Of a stretch of 64,000 nt of DNA, positions 22,364 to 32,905 are shown in pieces (positions within the stretch are counted from its first letter, which is position 1; each line of letters starts with the position of its first letter). The notes beneath the pieces were generated by a model, which searched no databases, had not been told where the DNA came from, and saw only the letters and a list, made by a program, of their open reading frames with translations. The stretch is from Tetracentron sinense (taxonomy: Eukaryota > Streptophyta > Magnoliopsida > Trochodendrales > Trochodendraceae), in assembly GCA_015143295.1 (NCBI GenBank), contig CM026571.1, positions 30,098,505 through 30,162,504 of the forward strand, given 5' to 3'. A program made the position numbers and the translations under genes.

Positions 22364-23045
22364 GGGATCCAAATTGTGGGTTTTAGGTTAACCTAAACCT
22401 AAATAGAGACCTTGGGAGAGAAAGGGAGAAGAATGGGGATTCCAAAGAGGGTTTTGTAGGAGATCAATTCAAGCTTCCACAAGCTTAGATCATCTTCCTT
22501 GGGTGTGGATCTCCATTTCCTAGCTCGAGTTCGTGTCTAAGCATCCTCCCAAGCTAAGACTTAGTCTTTGCAAGGTAAGTACACCCTTCTAGTTAACCTT
22601 GTCGTAACCTAGATCCTAAACCTAGGTTTTTAAGCTTTTCAATGTTGAGATTTTGTATGATTGTTTCCAAATTTCCAAACCATGCATGTTTCCCTAAAAT
22701 TTATGGATTATTAAGCATGATTGGGATGTAATAGGCTAAGTAACCATGCTATATGCCTAATGTATGATGTTTATGACCATGATTCCAATTTTTCATATTT
22801 TTCAAGTATGCTATGATGCTTTGGAGTTTTTCCATGATTATAGAAATGCCTTATGATGTTTTTGAATTGTTCCATGATTATAGAAATACCTTAAATTAAT
22901 GTATGCAATTACTTAAGCTTTTTCATACTATTATGAGGTTCACGAATTCATATGCACAAGCATATATGTATGTATGACCGAGTTTTTAAGTATAAGTATA
23001 TGATAAACAAACAACAACAACAAGACAAGTGATTTATGAAACGAA

Positions 23046-23360
23046 TGATAGAGCCAAACTTTGGGTTGGTCAAGGATAGGGCATATCCAAGGATATGCCA
23101 TATCTGGCTTGCAAGAAAACAAGACAAGTATGATAAAGCCGAACTTTGGATCAGTCAAGGGTAAGGCATATCCCAGGATATGTCATACTTGGCTCACAAG
23201 AAAACAAAACAAGTTGATAAAGCTAGACAAAGGGCTGGTCAAGGATGTTGGTGCACATTTCCTATTTCGCTGAAGGATACCTACGTATCCGACTCACAAG
23301 TTGCTTTCTATTTTTCGCTGAAGGGTATTTACATATCCAGCTCACAAGTCGCTATAAGGG
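23046..23360 (+). repeat. tandem repeats in the leader of LTR C
   Basis: Three to four units of about 60-70 bp, each with a GATA(A/G)AGC..., (T/G)GGTCAAGG, ...CATATCC and GGCTCACAAG theme. LTR F has a close counterpart at about 62950-63290 and LTR A a diverged array at 26089-26430. Confidence 0.8.
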
Positions 23361-23732
23361 CACTAACATCTGGCTCACAAGTTAAGCATGACAAGGCAAG
23401 TCAAGACAAGTACGACATGACAAGTATGATTCCAAACAAGAATAAGACAAGACATGCATGATTCCCACGAGACAAGAACGAGACAAGAACAAGTTTTAAA
23501 CATGACAAGCAAGTTTTGCAACCACAAAAATATATTTTCAAGAATAAGCACGAAATATGAATACGGGTTTTATACAGAGTTTTTGCATTGTTCCATGCAT
23601 GTCATGATCATTGTATTGCTTTAAAATTAATGTTATGAATTGTATTTAGTTATTACTATTGTATTTTGTTATTACTATTGTTAGCTAGTAGCTTGTACTC
23701 GCTAAGTATTCCATACTCAGCCGTACATATTG

Positions 23733-23882
23733 ATGTCGGTAGGTACACGGTTCGACATTTGCGCTCCTGGTCCTTGGATCGAGGAGGATTACGGTGAGGA
23801 GGAGCCTCACGTGGACCCTATGGTGGAGCCACAAGTGGAGGCCAGAGACTTAGATAGCTGGCCTTATCCGGATGAGTATTGA
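23733..23882 (+). CDS. conserved short frame in LTR C (49 aa)
   Basis: A complete ATG-to-stop frame beginning MSVGTRFDI with the core PGPWIEEDYGEEE and then EARDLDSWPY, acidic throughout, with no signal peptide or membrane segment. Homologous frames sit at the same place, just after a CTGAGTA-type hairpin, in LTR A (27392-27583), LTR F (63665-63805), the solo LTR (35726-35875, minus) and LTR D (47857-48051, minus). Conservation of the PW(I/V)EE(E/D)Y core across diverged LTRs is what supports it. It lies in the transcribed leader, so it may be a small protein or an upstream frame; function unknown. Confidence 0.5.
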   Translation: MSVGTRFDICAPGPWIEEDYGEEEPHVDPMVEPQVEARDLDSWPYPDEY

Positions 23883-25057
23883 GAGAGAGAGAGGGTTTAT
23901 GATTTTGTATTTTTATAGGTGGGCATGTCCACATTTACTGTTTATGTTTTGTACATGAACTTGGAATACAAACCATGTATAGAAAAATAAAAAGTTGGTT
24001 TACATTTCCACATTGTCTTAGCTTCCACACTCTGTTTTATGTCTCCATTATATTATGTTTTTTGTTCATTACAGGATGGTTTGCCAGGTTATGTATAGTC
24101 ACACCTAAAGTTCCACCTAACTCGTAGGGGGATTTTGGGGCACAACAATTTTGATATATAACAACACCAACCTGTAATATCCTGTGACCAAATCAACATA
24201 ACCTACCATATAAACAATAGCATGATGTCCGTATAACAGTGTAAACCTAAACAACATCATAATCTCTCAAGTATAACAAATATATATTACAACCCTTCAA
24301 ATTTTAACAAGTCTAGTAGTAGGGAAAATGATCTAAATCCCTCATCAGGAAGATCACTTTCTTCTTCGTCCAAGGACTCCTCCTCGACCCATAGCTCCGT
24401 GGCTCACTCCGGCTCTAGACATGCCGACAATAACAGTTCGACTGAGCATTGAAAATGCTCAGTGTATATACAGCCTAACTAATAGCATAATATCACATGT
24501 ACATAATCATTACCATTTCCATATCATATTTACATAATTAGAATACAGAAAAACATGTGAGCATATCATATCATCACATTGACTTGTGTACTTGTGAGAC
24601 TCTTGTGCTTGTGAGATACATGTGCTTGTGAGATATATGTTCTCATGAGTAGCTTACCAATACATGCAGTCCTACATGGCTTACCAACACATGCAGTCCT
24701 ACATGGATATTCTTATGAGCAGCTTACCCATACATGCAGTCCTGCATGGTTTATATAGCACCTCGGATATTTTTGACATGTATTAAAGTCTTAAGGTCAT
24801 TTTCTTGAATTAAAAGTTGGGTTTCCGAAATCGGAACTATTGAAAACCCGGGTTGCTGAAACCCATTCACAGACCAGTCAGCTTTAGGGGTAATTTGGTC
24901 CATGAATAAAAAAGAACTGAAAGATTCTAAAATACTAAAATTGTTCATCTTCGAATGATAAGTCCAACGCAAGTTGAATCGTCAAAATCCGACGAACGAG
25001 TCAAAAGTTATGGCTGAAATACCAAAATGGGAAAATCTGGAAAATTACTGGATGAAT

Positions 25058-25244
25058 TACAAACGATCGTGCAGACCCTATGAATGATCGTAGGTGAGTT
25101 ACGATCGATCGTAGAAAACCTACGATCGATCATAAGACTTTCAGAAATGGCCAAACTCTCTGTAATGCTTACAATTGATCATAGAAACTTACGACCGATT
25201 GTAGAGATGCTACGATTGATCGTAGAAAACCTACGACCGATCGT
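25058..25244 (+). promoter_or_regulatory. palindrome cluster of LTR A
   Basis: About eight copies of a 14-bp dyad, the best being the perfect palindrome TACGATCGATCGTA at 25100-25113, with variants near 25121, 25168, 25189, 25210 and 25231. They end about 55 bp upstream of the TATA box. The 3' LTR carries the same cluster at about 45570-45745. Probably a protein-binding enhancer or a silencing target; this is inferred from position and symmetry. Confidence 0.7.
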
Positions 25245-25298
25245 AAGTCGCAAACCCATAATTTTTATGTGGGATTTTTAGGGTTTATACCCTTTGCC

Positions 25299-25306
25299 TA
25301 TAAATA
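25299..25306 (+). promoter_or_regulatory. TATA box of LTR A
   Basis: TATAAATA within TGCCTATAAATAGGGGG, repeated in the 3' LTR at about 45780. A purine-rich leader (GAGAGATTGAGAGGAAGGAG) starts about 50 bp downstream. Confidence 0.75.
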
Positions 25307-26088
25307 GGGGGTGACTCTTGGGGGTTTTGCTTTACCCTAAACCTAAAAAGAGACTAAGAGAGATTGAGAGGAAGGAGATTAGGGAGAAACCAATGAGACT
25401 TTGTGGATTGGAGAGAGAGGAGCTCAAGCCAAGCTTGGATCTCCTTCAAGCAAGGGTCATCCTTCACCAAGTTGGGATTTCCAACCAAGAAGGGTTCTTA
25501 TTCAAGATTTGAAGTAAACCCTCAAGGTTAGTACACCCTTCCTAGTTAATTTAGTAATAACCTAGGTTTCTTTTAAAGAATGCTTATGGATCAATCTTAT
25601 CTATCTCATTTTCCTTGAAATATGCTATTTTTCCCTAAGAATGAATAGATGAATCAAGTGGTGGTGAATGGATAAATGTTGTTGTGGGATGGAAAAGGGT
25701 AAGGGCAATGTATTCATAATAAACACACACTATGTGCTTGATGAAATGTTGAACTTAAGAACCATGAATAAAAAGCTATAAGGATGTGTAAGCCAAGTGT
25801 TTGATGGAATGCTTGTATGAAATTAGAACCAAGACTATGTCATATGAATTAGGGACTTTTACCCAACTAATTGGTAATCATGCTATAATATGCTTAACAT
25901 GTTCCTCAACTCTTACATGTTATAGAGATCTTGAAATGTAATATGATGTTTAATTCCATGTCACATGATGTCACCTATTGATTATACATGAGTGCTAAGA
26001 ATAGAAATAACAAGTGAAACTTATCAAGAATAATACACAAGAACTCGTAAGAACTTACAAGACATATTCATAAGTATTGGTGGATGTT

Positions 26089-26430
26089 CAAGGAGGTTGG
26101 TAGCCCAAGGATGTGTGGGTGCTAACCTCTAGCTCACAAGAAAAGATCTCAAAGGTTGCTCATAAGAAAGGCTCACAAGTAATGGTATTGTCAAGGAGGT
26201 TGGTAGCCCCGGTTAAGGGTGCTACCTCTGGCTCATAATAAAGGCTCATAATGATATTGTCAAGGAGGTTGGTAACCCCGGTTAAGGGTGCTAACCTCTG
26301 GCTCATAAGAAAGGCTCATAAGGAATTGTCAAGGAGGTTGGTAGCCCCGATTAAGGGTGCTAACCTCTGGCTCATAAGAAAGGCTCACAAGGATATTATC
26401 AAGGAGGTTGTCAACCTCTGGCTCATAAGG
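26089..26430 (+). repeat. tandem repeats in the leader of LTR A
   Basis: Five units starting CAAGGAGGTTGGTAGCC at 26089, 26192, 26261, 26330 and 26400; the last four are spaced 69-70 bp. Each holds CTAACCTCTGGCTCATAAG. They occupy the same place as the arrays of LTRs C and F and share the GGCTCA(C/T)AAG phrase. Confidence 0.88.
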
Positions 26431-26579
26431 AAAATCATAAGGAACTTATAAGGAAACTCATAAGGAACTCACAAGGAAAGCTCATAAGGATGCATATGAC
26501 TCACAGACGTATTTTGTTCATGAGAATTATGTATTGATAAATACTTTCATATGATGTTGTTTTTAAAGATTATACCACT

Positions 26580-27300
26580 TGTTGAACTATACAGTACATA
26601 AATTGACTTTTGCCCATGAATCTAGGCATGAAAGATCAATCAAACCACAAATATTCAATTAAAAATATGAAGATTAACATACCTCTAGAGAGCTATTGTC
26701 TCTAGCTTCAAAAGAAATCCCTTTTGCTTTGAGCAACGATCGCCAATTTCTGGATCAGAAGGTAGCTCTACCTCTCTCTCTCTCTATATAACACTCTAGA
26801 TGGGTTCTCTGCTGTGTCGGAGGAGGAGGGGATGGCCACCACTTAAATAGTGTATCTTAAGGTTTCTTCCCATCAAAGAAAAACCCAAGAACACGAAACC
26901 TTTTCGAGCCAAGAGCAAATGGCCCTTCGAAAACCACGAAAACCTCAAAAGAGGAGTCTTAGTGATATTTGCAAGAGTCCCATTATTATTGCGTATGGGA
27001 GCTTCCAAGCAACACCAAAAATCGTGACAATACAAAAATCAGACCAGACTTTTCAGAAAAACAATTATGTGAAGGACCATAAAAACCCAACAATCTCCCA
27101 CTTGGTCCGAACATACATATAATATATATAGTAGTTTATTTTGAAAACAATTTGTTTTGAAAACAACTGTCTGGTCTGACAAATTGCAAAGCGGATGGCC
27201 ATCCTTTTATTTTGAAAAACATTGACTGTCACGATTTAAGTGTTATTAAACCATCACCCAAATTCAGAGATGCCGCTAATAGTGGTGAACTGTACTCCTT
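26580..27300 (-). mobile_element. minus-strand copia fragment inside LTR A
   Basis: Read on the minus strand, GGACCAAGTGGGAGAT is a polypurine tract directly followed by TGTTGGGTTTTTATGG, a typical copia LTR start (edge about 27092). An LTR part fills about 26580-27092 and a little internal sequence about 27093-27300. Flanking gypsy LTR wording resumes at TTATTACTATTGTTAGTTAG. Incomplete; the element's other LTR and a target duplication are not visible. Edges are approximate. Confidence 0.65.
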
Positions 27301-27360
27301 CCAACACTTGCATATGATATTTTGTTCGTTATTACTATTGTTAGTTAGGAGCTTGTTCTC

Positions 27361-27382
27361 GTTGAGTATTCCATGCTCAGTC
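27361..27382 (+). promoter_or_regulatory. conserved hairpin of the LTR leader (copy in A)
   Basis: GAGTATTCCATGCTC can form a stem immediately before the conserved short frame. Counterparts: about 23703-23720 (C), 63633-63652 (F), 24440-24462 (B), 35880-35899 (solo LTR) and 47988-48008 (D). The stem sequence varies in paired fashion (GAGTA/TACTC, GAGCAT/ATGCTC), which argues for selection on pairing. It could act in the RNA leader; inferred. Confidence 0.6.
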
Positions 27383-27391
27383 ATACATCTT

Positions 27392-27583
27392 ATGTCGGTA
27401 GGTACACGTGCCCCTTTCAACATCTGTGTTCCAGGTCCTTGGATAGAGGAAGACTACGATGAGAAAGAACCATATGAGGATCCGGTAGTCGAGCCTCATG
27501 TTGAGGCAAGGGACTTAGACCATTGGCCCCATGGGGGTGACTACAGAGTGAGGGAGAGTTGTATGATGTCTTTTGTATTTTGA
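27392..27583 (+). CDS. conserved short frame in LTR A (63 aa)
   Basis: Starts MSVGTRAPFN, core PGPWIEEDYDEKEPYED, then EARDLDHWPH, mostly acidic. A homologue of the frames in LTRs C and F (+) and in the solo LTR and D (-). The reading frame extends upstream to 27212, but the shared start and homology begin at this ATG. Downstream of the LTR promoter and upstream of gag, so it would be in the leader of the genomic RNA. Function unknown. Confidence 0.5.
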   Translation: MSVGTRAPFNICVPGPWIEEDYDEKEPYEDPVVEPHVEARDLDHWPHGGDYRVRESCMMSFVF

Positions 27584-27823
27584 TAGGTGGGCATGTCCAC
27601 CTTTACTGTCATGTTTTGTACATAAACTTGAAATACCGTCTGGATGTATAGAAAAAGAAAAAGTAGGTTTGCACTTCCGCAATATTTTAGCTTCCGCACT
27701 CTGAGTTATATCTCTATTAGATCATATTATGCCTTGTTCATTGCAGGATGGTTGCCAGGTTAAGTATAGTCACACCTAAAGTATCCCTAAACTCCTAGGG
27801 GGTATTTTGGGGCGCGACAGAAG

Positions 27824-27836
27824 TGGTATCAGAGCC
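27824..27836 (+). other. primer-binding site of element A
   Basis: TGGTATCAGAGCC, four bases after the LTR end, matches the complement of the 3' end of initiator tRNA-Met, as is usual for plant chromoviruses. Confidence 0.9.
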
Positions 27837-28135
27837 TAGGCATTAGAGTCCCTAGGGTCACTTAGAACTGATACCATTATTGAACAAGGCCTTAGGTTAA
27901 AGAGAGGAGTCGTATTCCAAGTATAGACTAATAAGTTAGTCTCAGTCCATAACCGGTTGGAAACCAACCGCAATTAGTAACCTATGCTAGAAAACAAATG
28001 TATGCTTGTTATGGTGCTATGTATACCTTGAATGAATTGTCATATGCTTAATAAATGTTAAGTGATTGTGGAAATTGTTACTAAATGTGTATCTAAGTTA
28101 GACTCATGTTGTACTATCGTTCTCAAGATTTGATC

Positions 28136-29260
28136 ATGAGACGCAGTGCTCGGAGTCACGGATACAACACGAGGGGGAGTGGAAGTGATGCTCCTTCGGG
28201 TGATGAGCAACCCGACTTTGCTCAAGCTTTTGCGTCCATAGCCGAGACTTTGGCTATGTTACTAGCATGGCCTGTTGCTATTACTCCTTCTACACCTTCA
28301 CCACCTCCGGCACACCATGCTTCAGGATTAGAGGCATTTAGGAGATTGCGTCCTTCTACCTTCTTTGGTACTACGGACCCCATGGTCGCTGAAGCATGGG
28401 TGATGCAACAGGAAAATATTTTTAGAGCGTTCCACTATACAGATGAGCAGCGAGTGGACTAGGCCACCTTTGTGATGGAAGGTGCGGCCGAACACTGGTG
28501 GAGAGCCGCACAGAGATAGAGGGAGTCCACCAGGTCAGGAGAACCATGGACATGGCCAGAGTTTCTGGATGTCTTTTATAAGCATTATTTTCTGGCTGTT
28601 GTTAGAGAACAGAAGGAGATTGAGTTCATGACTCTGGAGGAAGGAGAGTTAAGTGTGGCTGACTATGAGGCTACTTTTGTAGAGTTGTCGAGATTTGCAC
28701 TTCACCTGATTGCATTCGAGCATATGCGGGTTAGGAAGTTTGAGCGGGGATTGAAACCCTCCATTAGAGACCGGGTCTCGTTGTTCCAGGTGGGCCCCTG
28801 GGGAGAAGTTGTGAGCAAGGCGAAGCTTGCTGAGAAGAATTCTTCAAGAGATGAGAGATGGTAAGAGGCCAGTCTAGTGGCTCAGCAGAAAAGAGGGCTA
28901 GGACGGTCCCATATCAGGTATCTAGGCTAATGCAGTCACAGAGGCCTCCCTTGACACCACAGGCATCTCGGTCGACTATTACACCGGTAACTCATCCCGC
29001 TTTCTCACAGGCCACTCGATATGTGCCACCTGCATCCTCATCGGCATTTGAGGAATGCTCCTATTGTGGTCGGAGACACCGGATTGGAGAATGTCAAAAA
29101 ATTTCGGGCGGATGTTTTCATTGCGGGGATGTGAATGATATGATCCGAGATTACCCTCGTAAGCAGTTACCGCCTGTCCAGCCTCAGGGGAGCAGGCTCC
29201 CAGTTCGACAAACTTCCCAGCAGGGATCCTCACAGGCTTCTGCATCTAGGCTCTCATGAC
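28136..29260 (+). pseudogene. gag remnant of element A
   Basis: The frame opens MRRSARSHGYNTRG; the gag core includes FRRLRPSTFFGTTDPMVAEAW and then VADYEATFVELSRFA and RKFERGL. A Cys/His zinc-knuckle region lies near 29055-29160 (CSYCGRRHRIGEC, CFHCGD). Typical Tekay/Del gag for nucleocapsid formation and RNA packaging. Broken. Confidence 0.85.
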
Positions 29261-29499
29261 CCACACAGCCCACTCCACCACCTCGCAAGGCAAACCAGGG
29301 CTGGGTCTTTGCCTTGTCGGAACGGGACGCACGTGCATCTGACGATGTCGTGCAAGGTACGTTAGGATGCTCAAGTTTTAAAGTTGTTATTACATGCTAT
29401 TATATGATGTGTTGCTTGTGTGTATAACATGATACCTATACTTGTGTATTCTTGCATGAAATCTATTGACGTGAATTAGTTAATCACACAGGCTCCCTA

Positions 29500-29940
29500 T
29501 TAGTGAATGAATGCCTAGCTCGAGTGTTGATCGACACAGGATCCACTCACTCCTTTGTATCGCCTAGCTTTGCTAAGGGATTCCCATCCGAGTCTAGTCG
29601 GTTGAAGCAGGAACTAACCATATCAACTCCGCTCGGCAAGTCGGTAGACATGGAGCGGATACATAGAGATTGTGTAGTCCAAGTGGGGTAGAATGAGTTG
29701 TTAGCTGACCTCATCATCCTGAATTTCCAAGACTTGGATTTCGATGTCATTCTCGGGATGGATTGGCTATCGTCCCACCACGGACACGTGGCATGTTTCA
29801 AGAAGATTGTGAACTTCAAGCCGAAAGGAGTTAAGCCATTTCACTTTCGAGGATTGAGGGAAAGAGATATTGCTCGCCTCGTAGCTCAGAGCTTTAGAAA
29901 ATCTAGGGGCACCAAACTCCTCCGCTATTCCCGTTGTGAG
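29500..29940 (+). pseudogene. aspartic protease remnant of element A
   Basis: ARVLIDTGSTHSFVSPSFA carries the D-T/S-G active-site motif of a retroviral-type protease, followed by FDVILGMDWLSSHHG, the second half of the same domain in plant gypsy elements. Part of the broken pol region. Confidence 0.85.
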
Positions 29941-30625
29941 TGAGTTTTTGGATGTGTTTCCAGAGGAATTACCTGGATTACCTCTGGATCAGGAGATCGA
30001 GTTCGCGATAGAGCTTGCTCTGCGTACGGTTCTGATTTCAAGAACGCCTTACAGGATGGCCCCGATAGAGCTCAAGGAACTAAAAGAGCAAATAGAGGAA
30101 TTGAACAACTTGGTTTCATCCAACCAAGTGTGTCACCGTAGGGAGCTCTGGTACTTTTTGTGAAGAAGGACGGGTCGATTGAGATGTGTATCGACTACAG
30201 ACAGTTGAACAAAGTCACTATCAAGAATCGTTATCCCTTACCACGGATAGATGACTTGTTTGACCAACTGAAGGGAGCAAGATTTTTCTCAAAGATTGAT
30301 CTTAGATCGAGGTATCATCAATTGAAGATCAAAGCAGAGGATGTTCCAAAGATGGCTTTCAGGACTCGGTACGGGCACTACGAGTTCCTTGTTATGCCTT
30401 TGGCTTGATAAATGCACTGACGACGTTCATGGACCTGATGAACCGGGTGTTCATATCTTGTCTCGATCAATGTGTCATGGTATTTGTCGATGACATCTTG
30501 GTATATTTCCCGACCTGAGAGGATTATGATCGAGACTTTCGCCTTATTCTTTAGACGCTTCGAGAGCATAAATTGTACTCCAAGCTAAGCAACTGCGAAT
30601 TCTGATTGGAGAAAGTGGCAATTCT
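29936..30625 (+). pseudogene. reverse transcriptase remnant of element A
   Basis: EFLDVFPEELPGLP opens the region. The palm includes [33 protein letters not shown] and [14 protein letters not shown]. The catalytic FVDDILVY box lies near 30480-30505. Wording is typical of Ty3/gypsy RT. Broken. Confidence 0.88.
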
Positions 30626-30734
30626 CAGACATGTAGTATCATCAGAAGGTATCTCAGTGGATCTGGCAAAGATAAAGGCAGTGATGAACTAGGAGAGACC
30701 AAAGAGTGTCACAGAGATACATAGTTTCCTCGGA

Positions 30735-31260
30735 TTGGTAGGCTACTATCGAAGGTTTGTGGAGGGATTCTCCAACCTAGCGGCACCGCTCACATACCTT
30801 ACTCGGAAGGATGCCAAGTTTACCTTGAGCGACAAGTGCGAGAGTAGCTTCATGGAGTTGAAGAAGAGGCTCACTATGGCTCCGGTCCTTACAGTGCCAT
30901 CCGGGAGTGACGACTTTATTGTTTATAGTGATGCATCACACGTCGGGTTAGGGTGTGTCTTGATGCAAAACAAGAAAGTTATTGCCTATGCTTCAAGACA
31001 ATTAAAAGATCACGAAAAGAACTACCCTACACACGACCTAGAGCTTGCCGCCGTTGTGTTTGCATTAAAGATATGACGACACTCTCTACAGGGAACAATT
31101 TGATGTGTTCACAGATCACAAAAGCCTTAAGTATCTGTTTTCCTAGAAGGAATTGAACTTGAGGCAACGGCGATGGATGAAGTTCTTGAAGGATTATGAA
31201 TGCTCTATTCAATACCAACCAGGCAAGGCAAATGTGGTGGCCGATGCACTTAGTAGGAAG
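30735..31260 (+). pseudogene. RNase H remnant of element A
   Basis: [18 protein letters not shown] links RT to RNase [17 protein letters not shown] and [19 protein letters not shown] are the RNase H core, ending about 31240 with [14 protein letters not shown]. It would remove the RNA template strand in an active element. Broken. Confidence 0.86.
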
Positions 31261-31539
31261 TCTCATGGAATCTTGGCTCACATGATGCTGCAAGAGTGGA
31301 AGTTGTTGGAGGATGCGTCTAACCTTGATAACAGCCTCAGTCTCCCTACCCTTGGGCCGGTGATGGCTAATGTCACCGTTAGGCCTTACATCATGGGCAT
31401 GATCCGAGAGACACAAGAAAAGGATGCCGAGATCCTCGCTTACCGCGACAAGTCAGTTAGCAAGGGTAGTAAGGATTTCGGTGTGAGGGATGATGGGACT
31501 ATCACCTTCAAGGGAAGAATATGCGTCCCTGCCGATGAG

Positions 31540-32360
31540 AAGCTTAAATGAGAAATCTTGTACAAAGCTCATCGGTTCAAGTATACTGTACACCCTGGAG
31601 GTACAAAGATGTACAAGAACCTTAAAGGGCACTTTTGGTGGCAGAACATGAAGAGGGAAGTAGCGGAGTATGTATCTAGGTGTTTGGTGTGCCAGCAAGT
31701 CAAGATCGAGCACATGAGGTTTGCAGGTCTGTTGCAATCCCTCCCTATTCTTGAGTGGAAATGGGAGAACATCTTTATGGACTTCATTCTGGGGTTGCCA
31801 CGGACAGTTAGGAACTCTGATGCCATTTGGGTGGTGATTGACCATTTGACGAAGTTCGCCCATTTCTTGCCTCATCGGACCCCGTTCAACTCAAACTAAC
31901 TAGCTGCATTCTACATAAAAGAAGTAGTTCGGTTGCACAGAGTACCGGTGAGTATTGTGTTGGACAGGGATCTTTGATTCACTTCTAGGTTCTGGAAGAG
32001 CTTTCAGAGCACTATGGGTTCCATTTGGATTTCAGCACGACCTTCCATCCATAGACCGATGGGCAAATCGAGCGGGTGAATCAAGTCATCGAGGACATGC
32101 TCCGAGCATGCATGATTTCAAAGGCAGTTGGGAGGATCACTTGTCTTTGGTTGAATTCGCCTACAACAATAGCTATCAGGTGAGCATCCAAATGGCTCCT
32201 TTTGAGGCCTTGTATGGGAGAAGTTGTAGATCTCCTCTGTACTGGGATGAAATCGGGGAAAGGAAGGTTTTAGGCCTCGAGTTGATTGAGCAGACAGCCG
32301 ACAGTGTCAAGCTTATCCGGGAAAGGCTGAAGACCGCATAGGATCGACAAAAGAGCTATG
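31540..32360 (+). pseudogene. integrase remnant of element A
   Basis: HPGGTKMYKNLKGHFWW and CLVCQQVKIEH are the zinc-binding (HHCC) N-domain; FMDFILGLP and VVIDHLTKFAHFLP begin the catalytic core; DHLSLVEFAYNNSYQ and MAPFEALYGRSCRSPL end it. Characteristic of gypsy elements of the Tekay/Del type. Broken. Confidence 0.87.
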
Positions 32361-32439
32361 CGGACACCTGTAGGAGAGATCTTGAATTCATGGTTGGTGA
32401 CCTTGTGTTTGTCAAGATTTAGCCAACTAAGGGCATCAT

Positions 32440-32810
32440 GAGGTTCGGGAAGAGAGGCAAGCTCAGTCCAAGATATGTGGGTCCGTTCGAGATCATCACC
32501 AGAGTAGGTGAGGTTCCTTACTGGGTTGCCTTGCCCGTTCATATGGCAGCGGTCCACAACGTGTTTCACATTTTCATGCTCTGAAAATATATCTCGGACC
32601 CATCCCACGCCATCGAGCTCGATCCGGTAGAGATTCGGGGGGATCTCACAGTAGTTTAGCAACCGGTACAGATCTTGGATAGGCAAGATCAAGTTTTGCG
32701 TAACAAGACAATTCCATTGGTCCTGGTAAGATGGCAACACCATTCAGAAGAAGAGGCTACATGGGAACGTGAGGCCGAAGTGAAAGAAAAATATCCTCAC
32801 TTGTTTATTT
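32440..32810 (+). pseudogene. integrase tail and chromodomain-like end of element A
   Basis: GKLSPRYVGPFEI (about 32458-32496) is the integrase C-terminal tail. ILDRQDQVLRNKTIPLV and RWQHHSEEEATWERE (about 32670-32775) form the chromodomain-like end seen in Tekay elements, which is thought to steer integration into heterochromatin. Broken like the rest of pol. Confidence 0.8.
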
Positions 32811-32889
32811 ACTTTCCTTGGTGTTATGTATGATGGTTGTCTTTTGTTTTCTCCGAGTGGCGTCCTAATTTTGGGGATGAAATTTTTAT

Positions 32890-32905
32890 AAGGGGGGGGG
32901 GAGGA
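32890..32905 (+). other. polypurine tract of element A
   Basis: AAGGGGGGGGGGAGGA directly precedes the 3' LTR start TGTAGCACCC (32906); it is the primer for plus-strand synthesis in active relatives. Confidence 0.9.

Larger units (their letters stand above)
21547..24147 (+). repeat. LTR C: solo gypsy LTR inside B
   Basis: A 2.6-kb LTR starting TGTAGAACCCCG and ending GGGGCACAACA, flanked by ATTTC (21542-21546) and ATTTT (24148-24152), a target duplication with one change. No internal region follows, so it is a solo LTR. Parts in order: palindrome cluster built on CTACGA...TCGTAG words (22175-22290), TATAAATA (22356-22363), purine-rich leader, tandem repeats (23046-23360), CTGAGTA-type hairpin (about 23703-23720), short frame (23733-23882), terminal GGGGATTTTGGGG. 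The start resembles LTR F at 61529. Confidence 0.82.
21419..24748 (-). repeat. LTR B: minus-strand gypsy LTR, split by C and A
   Basis: Starts TGTCGCGCCCCAAAATCC and resembles the start of LTR D at 47574. It is interrupted by solo LTR C (21547-24147) and by element A, whose duplicated target GTTTA lies at 24749-24753 and 46742-46746. B then continues only to about 46812. Before A it contains a tandem ATACATGCAGTCCTACATGG repeat (about 24655-24750), a CTGAGCAT...ATGCTCAG hairpin (24440-24462) and a degenerate form of the conserved short frame (about 24320-24420, LWVEEES). Truncated, old, no coding region of its own element present. Confidence 0.75.
24754..27819 (+). repeat. 5' LTR of element A
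   Basis: Starts TATAGCACC (the family start is TGTAGCACC) and ends GGGGCGCGACA at 27819. Contains a palindrome cluster (25058-25244), TATA box (25299), leader with the tandem array 26089-26430, a minus-strand copia fragment (about 26580-27300), hairpin (27361-27382) and conserved short frame (27392-27583). Its 3' partner is shorter overall. Confidence 0.88.

Noticed and set aside
25058-25244. CRISPR-like array
   Set aside because: The repeats are 12-14 bp palindromes with decayed copies and short variable gaps, in a plant LTR; no cas genes.
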